Both the position numbers and the translations under genes were made by a program. Of a stretch of 44,041 bases of DNA, positions 1 through 10,295 are shown one piece after another. Position 1 is the stretch's first letter. Each line of letters opens with the position of its first letter. The DNA is taken from NCBI GenBank assembly GCA_023091735.1, contig JALKBU010000380.1, forward strand, positions 1-44,041. Reading direction: 5' to 3'. The notes under the pieces were generated by a model. The model did not search any database. It had not been told where the DNA came from and was given only the letters and a program-made list of their open reading frames with translations. The stretch is from Trichomonas tenax (lineage: Eukaryota > Parabasalia > Trichomonadida > Trichomonadidae).

Positions 1-398
1 ATCTCTGCTAGATCACCAGGTCATCCTTCACTATGAGGCCACAACTACTCACAATGAAGTCTTCTTTAGCTTCCAACATTGAGTTCAATCCATTTCAACC
101 TATTGACACTTTTCCATTTTTCCCGCGAAAACACGCCACTTTGCTTTATTTTGACATTTTGACTTTACATGTCAAAAATAAGTTACATGTCAGAAAAGCA
201 TGTTGTTCTATTTTGTCCCAGTCCCCAATGAGTATTGATATTTCAAAAAAATACAAAACTTCAGTTTTCGATGTTTCTTGTTATAAATTTTGTTCAATTG
301 TATTGTTACAATATGCAATGAATAAATAGAATTTAATGTAGGGTCAATGAAAATGCAATTGAGAGGAGAAAACATCATTTTTCATCAAAGACATCTCA
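1..398. other. Upstream region of the transporter pseudogene
   Basis: No convincing gene. It holds two copies of the recurrent motif TTTACATGTCA (164-174) and TTACATGTCA (183-192), which also occurs before other genes in this window, and a trichomonad-type initiator TCATTT at 375-380. The initiator lies about 20 nt before the ATG at 399. An open frame at 33-329 shows no recognisable domain and spans the motif pair, so I treat it as chance. Confidence 0.5.
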
Positions 399-1766
399 AT
401 GTCAGAGTCTAGCGAAAAGACGTAGGTACCACTCGCGAAGCGCGAGAAACTCTCCATATTCAGGATTCTCGGAATCTGCGCATCTCTCTTCGGTTACCAA
501 ACAGTCTTCACTGTCGTATTCGGCCTCGCATCTCCAATCATGGACTCGATCGGTGTCCAGCAGACAACGAGATCATGGATTTATCTCATCGGACCTCTGT
601 CTGGCTTCATCTGCCAACCGCTCGTCGGTTTCTACTCAGACAGTCTCTACGCGAAGATCGGACGCAGAAGACTATTCATCATCGATGGCGCAATCGGCTC
701 TATCATAGGCTTCATCTTCCTCTACTTCTGCAGAGACATCGGTTCAGCGAACTCGAAGAAGAACCCAAAGCTAGGTCAGATATTCTTCCTCATTTTATCG
801 CTCAATCTCGACTTTGTATCTGTCAACGTTCTCCAGGCTCCTTCAAGGACAATCATCGGTGACTTAGTCCCGAAGAACCAGTAAGTTCTCGCAAACTCAA
901 TCGCGACAGTAATGCTCGGCCTCGCGCAGGTGTTCTCGAACTTCATCGGTGGTTTCTATCCAAAGAACGCGAAGGGACTCAAGTACAACCAGGTCATCAT
1001 CATCTGCGGAATCATTTTCATCATCGTCTCTGTCACAGTGATATGCATCGCTGCACACGAGGAGCAGTTCACAGACGAAATCGAGAGACCAAATCCGTTC
1101 GTCGCAATCTTTAGGCAGTTCAAGGCGATGCCGAAGCCAGTATGGAGAATCGCTATCGTATACCTCTTCTCGTGGATGGGTTACACGGAGTTCAACAACA
1201 AGTGCTCATCGTACGCTTCGAACGACCTCTACAAGCTCCAGGGAAAGAGCGCAGATGATGGTGTCCAGTTCGGTCTCGTCATCATCGGAATCTCTTCGAT
1301 CATCGTCATGCTCTGGTCTTTCATCAACGACGTGTTCATCAAGTTTGTCGGTCTCAGACTCTTATACGCGATCTCGCAGCTCATCGAGTGCAGATGCCTC
1401 ATCCCGATCTTTTTCATCAAGAACAAATGGGCAGCGATGGGATTGCTGATTCCACTCGGCATCGCGTGTGCAGTCTTCAACTCAGTCCCATACGCGATCG
1501 TCGGCAAGTGCGCGAAGGACGAGGAGATGGGCATCCTCAACATATTCATCGTCGTCGGACAGCAGCTCGCGAACTGGATCATCAGCAGTGGTGTCGGTGC
1601 CGCAATCAAGGACGGCTGCAAGGATCCTCTTCTCGGCTCTGGTGCTGTCTTCTCGTTCATCGCTGCAGTAATATGCTTCTTCATCATCGTCCCAGAAGAG
1701 AAGAAGGAGTCTCTCGACTTCGATGAAGAAGGAAAGAATGAAGATGCCGAAGTCGCAACAGTCTAA
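399..1766 (+). pseudogene. MFS sugar transporter (GPH/SLC45-like), two in-frame stops
   Basis: A single reading frame of 456 codons encodes a multi-pass transporter, broken by TAG at 423-425 and TAA at 882-884 with no frameshift. The frame opens with ATG at 399, about 22 nt after a TCATTT initiator. The loop with GFYSD...IGRRR (about 627-670) is the MFS signature between helices 2 and 3. Reading continues smoothly across both stops, so the segments from 540 and from 912 belong to one protein. The family moves sugars across membranes with proton coupling; the substrate here is unknown. Codons end mostly in C (ATC, TTC, CTC), unlike the AT-rich neighbours, suggesting a formerly well-expressed gene and recent inactivation. 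A recoded or polymorphic allele, or two sequence errors, cannot be excluded. Confidence 0.8.
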
Positions 1767-2424
1767 TTTATATATTATAAGAGGTTTCTCGAGAAATTTC
1801 TTCTTTTGTTATTTTCTAAAAGAAGCGTTTGTTAAATTCTTTTGTTTTTATTCATTGCAAATCAGATCTATTCAATTATATTGTCTCAAAAAGGAATGCA
1901 AAATGATGTATAGCAACTTCATAAAAAAATAATTTTTTATGTATGCATCTTCATCACATTATTCCATAATGATATTACAATCATCAAATATACAAAGGCT
2001 GATATTTATAAATTAGCATATCCAAGAGCAGTTATAATGAAATACAATATATACATCATAAGAAAAATATGATTATATTTTGATGAATTATTTAGCATAG
2101 AATTAGACTTTGAATTCTATTGCATAAACTTGCTATAGAAAGATATTAAGAGTGGGAGAATCTTGATGGTTTAATTCATTTAATTCAATATTGCTGAATT
2201 ATTTTTCATCGAATTAGACATTACCATCTTAAAATTAAGCTTTTCATAAATATGCATGAAAAACCATATTAGTTACATGTCTTAATTCAACAAAATCAAT
2301 TTGGCTCCATAAAAATCAGTGTTCATTTTCCGATTTATTGATAAAAATAGAAGCTATGCTTCATGGAGATATCAGAGGAAATGATTTCAAGAAAGCAAAA
2401 AAATTGGTTGAGAGACGATAAAAA
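1767..2424. other. Gene-free AT-rich stretch
   Basis: No gene seen. Two diverged copies of a block beginning TGAATTATTT and containing GAATTAGACATT lie near 2082-2115 and 2193-2225, suggesting an old local duplication. One partial TTACATGTC motif is at 2272-2280. Confidence 0.4.
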
Positions 2425-2443
2425 CGGTTTTGGCCTTCCTTTT
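2425..2443 (+). promoter_or_regulatory. CGGTTT + CCTTT core promoter of eS17
   Basis: CGGTTT (2425-2430) is followed by CCTTTT (2438-2443), which ends 3 nt before the ATG at 2447. The same pair, in the same order, precedes coactosin and eS21 in this window. CCTTT overlapping the transcription start matches the M5-type core promoter element known from Trichomonas vaginalis; equating CGGTTT with the partner M3 element is from memory and tentative. Confidence 0.6.
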
Positions 2444-2446
2444 AGC

Positions 2447-2836
2447 ATGGGTCGTATCCGTACAAAGACCACAAAGAGAGCCGCACGCCTCGTCATCGAG
2501 CGCTTCTACGGCCAACTTTCCTTCGACTTCCAGGACAACAAGCGCGTTTGCGATGCTGTCGCTGATATCCCATCCAAGAGAATGCGCAACAAGATAGCTG
2601 GCTACGTTACACACCTCATGCGCCGCCTCGAGCGCGGACCAGTCCGTGGCATTTCTTTCAAGCTTCAGGAGCAAGAGCGTGAGAAGCGCGATAACTGGAT
2701 GCCAACAGTTTCTAAGCTCGCCGTTCCAAAGATCCAGGTCGATGCTGACACAAAGAAAATGCTTGCTGCCATCGGTCTTGGCGAAATGGAGGGTGTCGAG
2801 GAATTCAAACGCCGTGTTCCAGGCAACACACAGTAA
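2447..2836 (+). CDS. RPS17: 40S ribosomal protein eS17
   Basis: This 129-residue protein is the small-subunit ribosomal protein eS17, part of the 40S head. The N-terminus [19 protein letters not shown] and the motifs [13 protein letters not shown] and [16 protein letters not shown] are family hallmarks, and the length is close to that of other eukaryotes. The frame is open 84 nt further upstream, but the ATG at 2447 fits the conserved start and sits 3 nt after the CCTTTT element, giving an almost leaderless mRNA. Codons are strongly C-ending, as expected for high expression. The stop TAA is followed by A, giving TAAA, the tetranucleotide linked to polyadenylation in trichomonads. Confidence 0.97.
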   Translation: MGRIRTKTTKRAARLVIERFYGQLSFDFQDNKRVCDAVADIPSKRMRNKIAGYVTHLMRRLERGPVRGISFKLQEQEREKRDNWMPTVSKLAVPKIQVDADTKKMLAAIGLGEMEGVEEFKRRVPGNTQ

Positions 2837-3357
2837 AATTCTTATTTTAGAAATGCAGAACGGGGAAATGCATACAACTCTTTAAATCTACAAAAAAAAT
2901 TAAATTCATTGGAATAAAATCAAATAATCACTATGAAAAAAATGAATTTAACTTCATAAAACCATATCCATGGTTCTGTATTTTATATTAATACGTGTAA
3001 TGTCCTGTTGATATTGATATTCATGTTTTTGATAATATTTTTATTTACATGTCAAAAATATTTGGGATGATAAAGTAATTCTTTGGGAATTACTCATAAA
3101 TTGTTGTTATTGAGCGGCTCTGTTTTGAGCTGGAAACTCCATCAAATTTGGTTCCTCATTTCAGCGATATTCATGTGATTGAAATAGCGATCTCTTGTCA
3201 TTTAGGCATTTGCATATCCCATAATTGTTGATAGGTGCAACTTCTGGTCTTATTTACGTCGAAGTTTGGAGAAAATGAAATTATTAGGATTCGAACAATT
3301 CATAAATGCGCAAAATTCGATTTCTGTGCAGTATATTTTTAGGAAATAGAAAAATAT
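2837..3357. other. Convergent intergenic region
   Basis: Lies between the 3' ends of eS17 and the peptidase gene. No gene is visible. One copy of TTTACATGTCA is at 3044-3054, an exception to the mostly promoter-proximal placement of that motif. Confidence 0.4.
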
Positions 3358-5352
3358 TTATTCGGAGTAGGAATCTGGGTTTTCGAAGAACATGATTGAG
3401 GAAGCGAGGAAGTCATCAAATGCATCCCGCTGCTTCATTGCGTGGCCATTGCCGTCGTATTGAAGGAATGTAACCTTCTTTCCGGCCTTCTTCAATGCGA
3501 TGTAAAACTCGATTGACTGGCCGATTGGAACTCTCCTGTCGACATTGCCGTGAGCAATGAGAACTGGACATGTAACACCATCAACGAACTTGAGTGGGCT
3601 GCAGTCCCATAGCTTTGTCATGACCTTTGGATTCATTGGCATCCATCCATCGCAATCGTCTGTCAATCCACTCTCAACAAGAGACCAGTCTGGAATATCG
3701 CATGAGAAGTAGCTGGAAACGAAGTTGATGACTGGTGCACCAATGACTGCGAAGTTGATCTCCTTGGAGAACTTGGCCGCCATGTGAGCACTCAAGAAGC
3801 CGCCATGAGAATAGCCCCAGATACCGACCTTCTCGGCAGCAAATTTCTTGCGGCACATTCTAACGCACTCAACAACATCCTGAAGATCCTTTGTTCCTGC
3901 AGCACCGAAGATCTTGCGGACTTGCTTGATTGGATAACCAGTAGAGCCAACGTAGTTAACTCTTGCAGTGCCCCAACCTGCTTTGGCGAAGATCATAGAC
4001 TGGCGGTTGAACTCTGTTGAAGACATTACGTGTGGACCTCCGTGAGGGAAGACGAGGAACTTCTTGCAACCCTCTGGATAGAGCATGACAACCGAAGCGT
4101 TATCACCGCATGTTTCGATCGATGAAACATATCCTTCGTGCTTGAACTCCTCTGTGAGTGGCTTCTTCTGGCCATCCTTGAGAACAACAATGCGCTGGAC
4201 AGATGTTGGTGTGGAGTTGATAAGAAGTAATGCGCCATTCAACTCATCGCATAAGATGGAAGACTCGATACCTTCACGTGCGCCAGCAATCTCTGTACGA
4301 GCGAAGTTTGTGAGATCGATTATGATTGGGATCATCAATCCAGCACGTTCTTCTGTGAATGCGACTTGTGTCTTGGAAATGAAGAAGTGGCGTGGAAGAG
4401 TGCCAAGAGAAATCTCTTCTGTCGATGTCTTTGTCTCTGCGATTGTTAAATCTGTGAGATTAAGTGTGGAAACTTCTGGATAAAGTGGGCCCCGGTGTCC
4501 ACCGAATTTCTCAGGGAACTTGAGTGTGAAAATCTTGGCTGTGTTGTCATCGACCTGAATTGCGTCGAATTCGACTCTCTTTGGTGGCAAAATAAGCTTG
4601 AAAGCTGGTTCTTCATTTAAGCGTGTTGCATAAAGTGAGTAGTAGCGATTTGTGTATGCATTGATACCGAGAATGACTGGAGAGCTGATATCCATCGCCT
4701 GAACAATCAAAACATCATTAGAAGCGAATGCTGATTTGCAAATTCCCTGTCCTTCTGGTGATCCGAATAACTTCGCTTCCTTGTTTGTGATGTCGAATAC
4801 CGCGAGAGATGTGTGATGGATGCTGTTGCAGTTTTCGCCGTAATCATTATAATTCGACATTTTTGTTGTCCACCCAAGAACTGATTTTCTTTCGAATTTT
4901 GCTGGATCAGCAACTGTCCAAACGATGTATCTGTTGTCTAGTGAAAAAACTAAGCCATTGTTGATATTTGGATGTGTTGTGGCCTTTCCAAGCGTATCTG
5001 GTAAGATTTTTCGTGCTATAACCTTTTGGCCTTGCATAACTTCCAAAATTACGACGTTTTCTTCTGTTTTTGTCGTTGACGGAGGCATGTTTTTAGCGAA
5101 TGGAATCTGTCTGAGGACAGCACGAAGTTTTCCATCGCGAGAGTATCCTGAGAAGAGTTCTGTGTCGTTGAAATGACGATATATTGGCTGATTGTCGCAT
5201 TCTGTGCATAGAATAGCAGAAGTTGTCGCTATTTGGCCTAATTCGCCAAATGTTGACTGAAATGTTGCCTGAACAAGATGCTCATTGATGAACTGAGCTC
5301 CGGTTGGAACACACAAGCTGTCGACTTCTTCGAAAATCTTTGGGATTTCCAT
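3358..5352 (-). CDS. Acylaminoacyl-peptidase-like serine peptidase (S9 family)
   Basis: A 664-residue prolyl-oligopeptidase-family (S9) enzyme, most like acylaminoacyl-peptidase, which releases N-acylated residues from peptides in the cytosol. The N-terminal two-thirds should form the beta-propeller; the C-terminal third is an alpha/beta hydrolase. The catalytic triad is visible: nucleophile in GYSHGG (Ser about 515), Asp in AHGNVDRRVP (about 605) and His in DGNGHAM (about 637). I start at the ATG at 5352 rather than the longer frame to 5409, because a TCATTT initiator lies just upstream and the extra 19 residues are hydrophobic leader-like but read through the promoter. The stop overlaps TAAA. 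Family membership is firm; exact substrate preference is inferred. Confidence 0.9.
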   Translation of the reverse strand: MEIPKIFEEVDSLCVPTGAQFINEHLVQATFQSTFGELGQIATTSAILCTECDNQPIYRHFNDTELFSGYSRDGKLRAVLRQIPFAKNMPPSTTKTEENVVILEVMQGQKVIARKILPDTLGKATTHPNINNGLVFSLDNRYIVWTVADPAKFERKSVLGWTTKMSNYNDYGENCNSIHHTSLAVFDITNKEAKLFGSPEGQGICKSAFASNDVLIVQAMDISSPVILGINAYTNRYYSLYATRLNEEPAFKLILPPKRVEFDAIQVDDNTAKIFTLKFPEKFGGHRGPLYPEVSTLNLTDLTIAETKTSTEEISLGTLPRHFFISKTQVAFTEERAGLMIPIIIDLTNFARTEIAGAREGIESSILCDELNGALLLINSTPTSVQRIVVLKDGQKKPLTEEFKHEGYVSSIETCGDNASVVMLYPEGCKKFLVFPHGGPHVMSSTEFNRQSMIFAKAGWGTARVNYVGSTGYPIKQVRKIFGAAGTKDLQDVVECVRMCRKKFAAEKVGIWGYSHGGFLSAHMAAKFSKEINFAVIGAPVINFVSSYFSCDIPDWSLVESGLTDDCDGWMPMNPKVMTKLWDCSPLKFVDGVTCPVLIAHGNVDRRVPIGQSIEFYIALKKAGKKVTFLQYDGNGHAMKQRDAFDDFLASSIMFFENPDSYSE

Positions 5353-5429
5353 GAAACAAATGAGATGAAGAAAAATGAACTGAAAATAAAGAGTTAAATT
5401 ACATAACAAATTTAAAAAAAAATGTGAAG

Positions 5430-5598
5430 TATACTTGTCAATTTAGTCGGCGGATTCCAAAAAAACTACATTTATTTGGCAAAATTCTATAGAAAATGTA
5501 TTTTACATGACAAAAATTTTATTCTCTTCGTGACAATCTCATTCAGAAAAAAAAATATTTTACATGGCAAAATTATTCAGAAAAAAATTTATGTGATA
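5430..5598. promoter_or_regulatory. Loose cluster of TTTACATGTCA-like motifs
   Basis: Variants occur at about 5430 (TATACTTGTCA), 5471 (TTTATTTGGCA), 5502 (TTTACATGACA), 5525 (TCTTCGTGACA), 5559 (TTTACATGGCA) and 5588 (TTTATGTGATA). They lie upstream of the peptidase gene, which reads leftward, with spacings of roughly 23-41 bp. This is less regular than the array before eS21. Confidence 0.45.
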
Positions 5599-5608
5599 AC
5601 AATAATGC

Positions 5609-6811
5609 TCAATTCGTATTATTGACAGGAGGTGTTTCTGTGATTCCATATTTCTGGAAAAGAGCACGGAATTGAACATTATTTTTCTTTTTCATTAAAC
5701 TTTGTCTAATTGTACAAGGCATTGTTCCTGCCTTTGCAGGAATAAGAACATCTAAATCATTATTTGTAAGATAATGCTCAAAGAACCAATCGAAAACTTC
5801 GATGATTTGATTTGCAGAAATGATACCTAAGAAGTGGCCAATAGCGGGGGATTGCTTAGATTTCATATCAAAACCTGCACGAGCGAGAATTTGTAAGATC
5901 TTAATTAACTCTGCTGATGGTTTCGACTTCAAATGGTATATTCCTGTTTTACCATATTCATCGACTCTATGCAAATCAGGATTTTTCTTAAGCACCGATT
6001 CGATAATGTTTTGATTTCCAGAACTGCATATCCAATGGATTGTTGACTCTTTGCTGATAGTTATTGGTATATCTATCTCATCGATATAAGGAAGAATTGC
6101 TTTCACAGCATATTCATTATTCATTAAGCAAGCACCTTTAAGTGTCATTAAAAGCTCATTGTTCGTATGAGGAATTTGAAGAAGAAGCGGAATGGCTTCA
6201 TTTTTGAATGAAGTTGCTGCAATTTCAATTGGAGATTTATATTGACCGGTATTGTTAGTAAGAGTTAACAAATATTGAATTCCCTCTATGTGGCTGAGAA
6301 AAATGCATTTGTTAATTGCAACACTTGCCACTTGACCGAGGATAGTCTTACCTCTGACAACGCCATATCCTGATTCCACAAGGAGTTTCATTATATCGAC
6401 GCATTTCGCCTGAGCACATAATGAAAGTAAAGAGTGGTCTGGCAATTTATAATCTTCATTATATAACTGTAAAAGCTTCGCTTGCGCTGTGGGATCAGCT
6501 TTTATCTGTGAAAAAATGTATGTAGCGATTTCAATGGAGCCACCTAAGCAAACGTAAGCTAAGACTGGATATCCATTTCCATCTGGTGTAGAGAAATCCA
6601 ATAGAGAATTCTTTTTGATGTAAATATATTCTTCTAGGCGGTCGAAATATGCAACAATATGTAACGGAGTGAGGGAATCCATCGATAAAATAAAGTTAAT
6701 TGCGTGATTTTTAACTATTGGTGGCATAGCACAATTAGTCAAATCAAATGAATGCATCATGAAAACATTATCATTACTGAATTCATGAAATTTGTTAAAA
6801 AAATTGAACAT
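5609..6811 (-). CDS. Ankyrin-repeat protein
   Basis: A 400-residue protein made of ankyrin-like helical repeats. Recognisable repeat cores include SLTPLHIVAYFDRLEEY, GNGYPVLAYVCLGG, SLLSLCAQAKCVDIMKLL, ESTIHWICSSGNQNIIESV and DEYGKTGIYHLKS. Such proteins are very numerous in trichomonads and serve as protein-binding scaffolds; the partner is unknown. The start is the ATG at 6811; a longer frame would need a TTG. Its promoter is shared, divergently, with the phosphatase-like gene at 6986 and contains several TTTACATGTCA-like motifs. Confidence 0.8.
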   Translation of the reverse strand: MFNFFNKFHEFSNDNVFMMHSFDLTNCAMPPIVKNHAINFILSMDSLTPLHIVAYFDRLEEYIYIKKNSLLDFSTPDGNGYPVLAYVCLGGSIEIATYIFSQIKADPTAQAKLLQLYNEDYKLPDHSLLSLCAQAKCVDIMKLLVESGYGVVRGKTILGQVASVAINKCIFLSHIEGIQYLLTLTNNTGQYKSPIEIAATSFKNEAIPLLLQIPHTNNELLMTLKGACLMNNEYAVKAILPYIDEIDIPITISKESTIHWICSSGNQNIIESVLKKNPDLHRVDEYGKTGIYHLKSKPSAELIKILQILARAGFDMKSKQSPAIGHFLGIISANQIIEVFDWFFEHYLTNNDLDVLIPAKAGTMPCTIRQSLMKKKNNVQFRALFQKYGITETPPVNNTN

Positions 6812-6843
6812 TCTAAAAAAAAATGTCAATTACTTTGAGAATA

Positions 6844-6925
6844 TTTACATGTCATATTGAATTTTACATTGTCAGGTAATAAACATTTAGAATGTTTATG
6901 TGTCATATTGTATTTTACTTTGTCA
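6844..6925. promoter_or_regulatory. Divergent promoter with TTTACATGTCA-like motifs
   Basis: Copies TTTACATGTCA (6844), TTTACATTGTCA (6863), TTTATGTGTCA (6895) and TTTACTTTGTCA (6914) lie between two divergent genes (starts 6811 minus and 6986 plus). Spacings of 19, 32 and 19 bp keep most copies on a similar helical face. Regulatory role is inferred from recurrence. Confidence 0.5.
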
Positions 6926-6985
6926 GTTTGTCAAAATGACAAAAAATCACTCAGATTGATAAAAGTGACAATCTTAGGGAACGAA

Positions 6986-8173
6986 ATGTTATCATTTTTA
7001 GTGATAAAAACAATTAGTCTCCCTAAGTATTGCAGCGCTACTTACACAGAATCGTATGTCCCTGAGAATTATGAGCGTGAATACGTTACAATTCTGTTTA
7101 AGCACGGAATTCATTCTCCAATCGATAAAATTCCAGGTCATGACGCGAGTTGGGAGTGCACAACGAAGCAAATTCTGTATCCTGGTAAAGATGCATTCGA
7201 TGAAGAAACAAACAATGTTAATATTTTCAGAGCTGTTCCAATTCCATCACAAAGCTTTCTTAAAGGGACGTGCCAGGCTGGTTCGTTGCTCGACGAAGGT
7301 ATTGATCAAATGGTTTCGCTTGCTAAATACTTAAAACGAAACTACGCTTCGATTTTACCACCAAAATACAGAAGAAGAGCATTTAATTTCAGATCCACAT
7401 ACACTGATAGAACAATGAACTGTCTTGAAGTGATTGTTAGCCGTCTTTACGATGAATTGACTCCGCTCGAACTTTTTGTTTCGAATGAAGAATTAGAATC
7501 ACTTGTTCCGAATCCATACTTGTGTCCTGCGCTTTCTAGCATCTTAGATATTGAAAAATCGAATGATACAGAAATTGCAAAGAGAATTGAAGCATTTAAT
7601 GAAAAAATTAACATACTCAAAAATAATTCTAAAATAGTGGCTACTCCAAGCTGGAGAAGAATGGGTGAGATGTTGTCAACTCATGTTTGCCACAAAGCTT
7701 ATTTGCCACCAGGTTTTGATGAAAAATTATCAAATGAAGCAACAAATCTTTTAATTGATTACTACACATCGTTAATCAATGACACGCAAAGAGTTAAATA
7801 CGCAAGTGGACTCCTTCTTTCAGATATTTATTATGGAATGAGAGATTATTTAGCAGGAATTAAACAATCAAAGATAGCATTGATTTCAGGACATACTTTG
7901 TCAATGGTATCACTTCAGGTAGCATTTGGACTCAACACAGCATTTCCTGCATTTGGGGATTTCATTTCCATCGAATTGTTAAGGAAAGACAATGATAAAA
8001 TAGTTAACATATTACAGAACGGAGTCCTTGTAAAAACAATGTCATTAGATGAATTCATTAATTTCTCTATTTCGATGCGACCATCTGAAAGTGATTGCCA
8101 AATCAAATGGCCGTTTGTTGAAAAGGACAAGAAGGACCCAGGAACTGAAATATTGGCAAAATCATTCTCATAA
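6986..8173 (+). CDS. Histidine acid phosphatase-like protein, degenerate active site
   Basis: A 395-residue protein of the branch-2 histidine phosphatase fold. The N-terminal block VTILFKHGIHSP (residues 34-45) aligns with the family RHGxRxP motif, keeping the nucleophilic His (H40) but replacing the phosphate-binding arginines with Lys39 and His43. The C-terminal block ISGHTLS (H303, T304) replaces the usual His-Asp pair. An N-terminal hydrophobic stretch (residues 1-12) could be a weak signal sequence. The start is the first in-frame ATG at 6986; upstream codons in the frame would need TTG and run through promoter motifs. It may be a pseudoenzyme or a variant similar to the xylosyl phosphatase group. 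The overall assignment is good; activity is doubtful. Confidence 0.75.
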   Translation: MLSFLVIKTISLPKYCSATYTESYVPENYEREYVTILFKHGIHSPIDKIPGHDASWECTTKQILYPGKDAFDEETNNVNIFRAVPIPSQSFLKGTCQAGSLLDEGIDQMVSLAKYLKRNYASILPPKYRRRAFNFRSTYTDRTMNCLEVIVSRLYDELTPLELFVSNEELESLVPNPYLCPALSSILDIEKSNDTEIAKRIEAFNEKINILKNNSKIVATPSWRRMGEMLSTHVCHKAYLPPGFDEKLSNEATNLLIDYYTSLINDTQRVKYASGLLLSDIYYGMRDYLAGIKQSKIALISGHTLSMVSLQVAFGLNTAFPAFGDFISIELLRKDNDKIVNILQNGVLVKTMSLDEFINFSISMRPSESDCQIKWPFVEKDKKDPGTEILAKSFS

Positions 8174-9833
8174 CTTTATGTTTTTTGTATATTATTTGTT
8201 AAAAAATGGATGTTTTAAGAGTTCGAAGTTCGTATGATCTGTATATGATTCCCATCCTATAGGCTATTATTTAACTGAAAATCATATGATTGCGATTTGA
8301 AAAATCTCCAATTTTCATAAAAGAAAAACAATAAGAATGAAGAGTTATGAAACCAGCTACAGCATTGAAAATACAATCAAGCTATGAGTGAATTGGACTC
8401 TTTTCTCATGATTCGTATCCAGCCAAAACAAATTATGGTTGTTGTGACTTTATTCTATGTGAAATCAGTCCTCTATGATATATGCTCAATGAAGTAAGTG
8501 ATAATCTTGGATGAAAACTAATGATGGGTTCTGATATTTGACATTCGCTCTAAGGTGAAAATTATTTATTGGAATACTAATGTTCGCCTTATTTTGGAAT
8601 TTACTGTTATTTTCTTTATCAGATCGACTTCATTTTGTCCATTTTTGTTGGATTTTTCGAAATCTCGTACTTCATAGAGAACTTCGAACTCCATTGTCCA
8701 TAGGAAGAATATGTGCATGTGGCATCAGCATTTAATCCGACCTTGGTGGGTAATTAAAATTTCAGGGATATTAATGTTCAAAAATGAACTTTTGCTTGTG
8801 ATTTAGATAATAGGTGAATGCCTCTATTGATTGCAACTGTCTTGCAGACAGATTACATTCAATGGGCAAAAGGACAGAGAAAATCGATAGCTCTCTATTA
8901 GGTAAATCTTATATATATATAAAATTTAATCATTTTATAAACTCAAAAACTTCATAGGCGTTCTTCTAAGCCCTGAATCACAATATCTCAAAAATAAGAA
9001 CATCAATCGATAATTTTTAACTTGGAAACAGATTCTATACATGGTATACTATATATTCCAATAGTTTATTAGACACATCCGAAAAATGTTAGATAAAAGG
9101 TTATGAATTACATTAAGCATATGGTGCATGTTCTATTTCCGAAGTTTTGGGGTTTAAATCTAACATTTTAATTGAGGTTTCCAAAATCTCGATAACCATC
9201 TGATAAATCGATCACTTTTGAATAAAAAAATAAGGATTCTATGATAAGGTCTATTATCCTATAGAATATCGAAGACAACAATGGACATCAAAATGAGAGA
9301 AAAGTGTTATCTCTTATGTATACAACAGACTACATAAAAGGAACTGTTAAGCGAACTCCCATCAGTCAAATATCAATTTTTAGACCAAGAAAATTAATTT
9401 CTTGAAAAACAACAGTTCAATCTCGAATTTTTGATTATTCTTTAATCATTTCAGACCATTGCCTATATGCTGTTAAAGTTTTTTAGACAGATAAGAACAA
9501 TGTCAAAATTCATCCAAATGATTGTTGGAAAACAATAGACCTATAGCAAAGAATCATATGCCAAAAGCACAACAGACAAACTTCATAATTTAGTATTGAA
9601 ATTCAATTTCTCGAAAACCAATTAATTAATCACCATTTTTACTCATTTTCTAACTATTTCATATAATGGTATATCTAAATACGAAACAAAGAAGACAAAT
9701 TAAAAATCAAAAGCGAAATGTTTAAAAACGTGACAAATTTTCTGACAGTTCTCTTTTTCTGAAATCATTGAAAAAAATCACGAAAAGCTTTCCACAAGCA
9801 ATAAAAGAAATTAATGGTGTGAAAACTAACCAG
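8174..9833. other. 1.66-kb gene-free stretch
   Basis: No supported gene, RNA gene or clear mobile element. It contains a short AT dinucleotide run near 8911-8920 and an 11-bp inverted pair GTTCGAAGTTC (8221-8231) / GAACTTCGAAC (8679-8689), which may be chance. Base composition resembles other intergenic DNA here. Confidence 0.4.
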
Positions 9834-9848
9834 CGGTTTCTGTCCTTT
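9834..9848 (+). promoter_or_regulatory. CGGTTT + CCTTT core promoter of coactosin
   Basis: CGGTTT (9834-9839) and CCTTT (9844-9848) are followed by ATG at 9870. Same order as before eS17 and eS21, here with only 4 nt between the elements. Confidence 0.6.
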
Positions 9849-9869
9849 CAACTTTTTTCACTTCACATT

Positions 9870-10295
9870 ATGTCTGACTGCTCCGATCCAGCCATCCGCG
9901 AAGCATATGATGAAGTCCGCAAGGATGACATCGACACAAACTGGTTCCTCATCACATACGCTGAAGGCTCTGACAAGGTTTGGACACTCGTCGGCAAGGG
10001 TAACGGTGGCCTCGACGAACTTAAGGAGAACTTGAACGAAAACTTCCGTGGCTTCGGCTATCTCCGCTGCACAACAGGTGATGAACTTTCTGTTCGCTCA
10101 AAGTTCGTCTTCATCACATTCTGCGGTGAGAAGGTCCGCCTCATCCACCGTACAAAGCTCACAGTCCACAAGGCTGATGTCCTTCGTGTCATTGAGCAGG
10201 TTTCCATCTCAGTTGATGCTTCATCTGTTGATGAACTCACACAGGATGACATCAACGCTCGCCTCAACAAGGCTGGTGGCGCACACTACAACTAA
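9870..10295 (+). CDS. Coactosin (ADF-H family actin-binding protein)
   Basis: A 141-residue single ADF-homology domain protein. The start MSDCSDPAIREAYDEVRKD, the WFLITYAEGSDKVWTL strand and the RSKFVFITFCGEKV core fit coactosin, which binds F-actin and modulates filament dynamics at the cortex. The size matches the family (about 140). The frame is open upstream to 9768, but the ATG at 9870 is the conserved start and lies about 21 nt after the CCTTT element. Codon use is C-ending as in the ribosomal genes, implying abundant expression. The stop reads TAAA. Confidence 0.93.
   Translation: MSDCSDPAIREAYDEVRKDDIDTNWFLITYAEGSDKVWTLVGKGNGGLDELKENLNENFRGFGYLRCTTGDELSVRSKFVFITFCGEKVRLIHRTKLTVHKADVLRVIEQVSISVDASSVDELTQDDINARLNKAGGAHYN

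Noticed and set aside
33..329. 98-codon open frame upstream of the transporter
   Set aside because: No domain, signal or coding bias; it runs through the repeated TTTACATGTCA motifs.
881..909. GTAAGT...GACAG as a 29-nt intron explaining the TAA at 882
   Set aside because: The intervening codons continue the transporter protein in frame, and removing 29 nt would break the frame.
8221..8689. 11-bp inverted pair GTTCGAAGTTC as element ends
   Set aside because: Partly self-palindromic and short; no further similarity outside or inside, so chance is likely.
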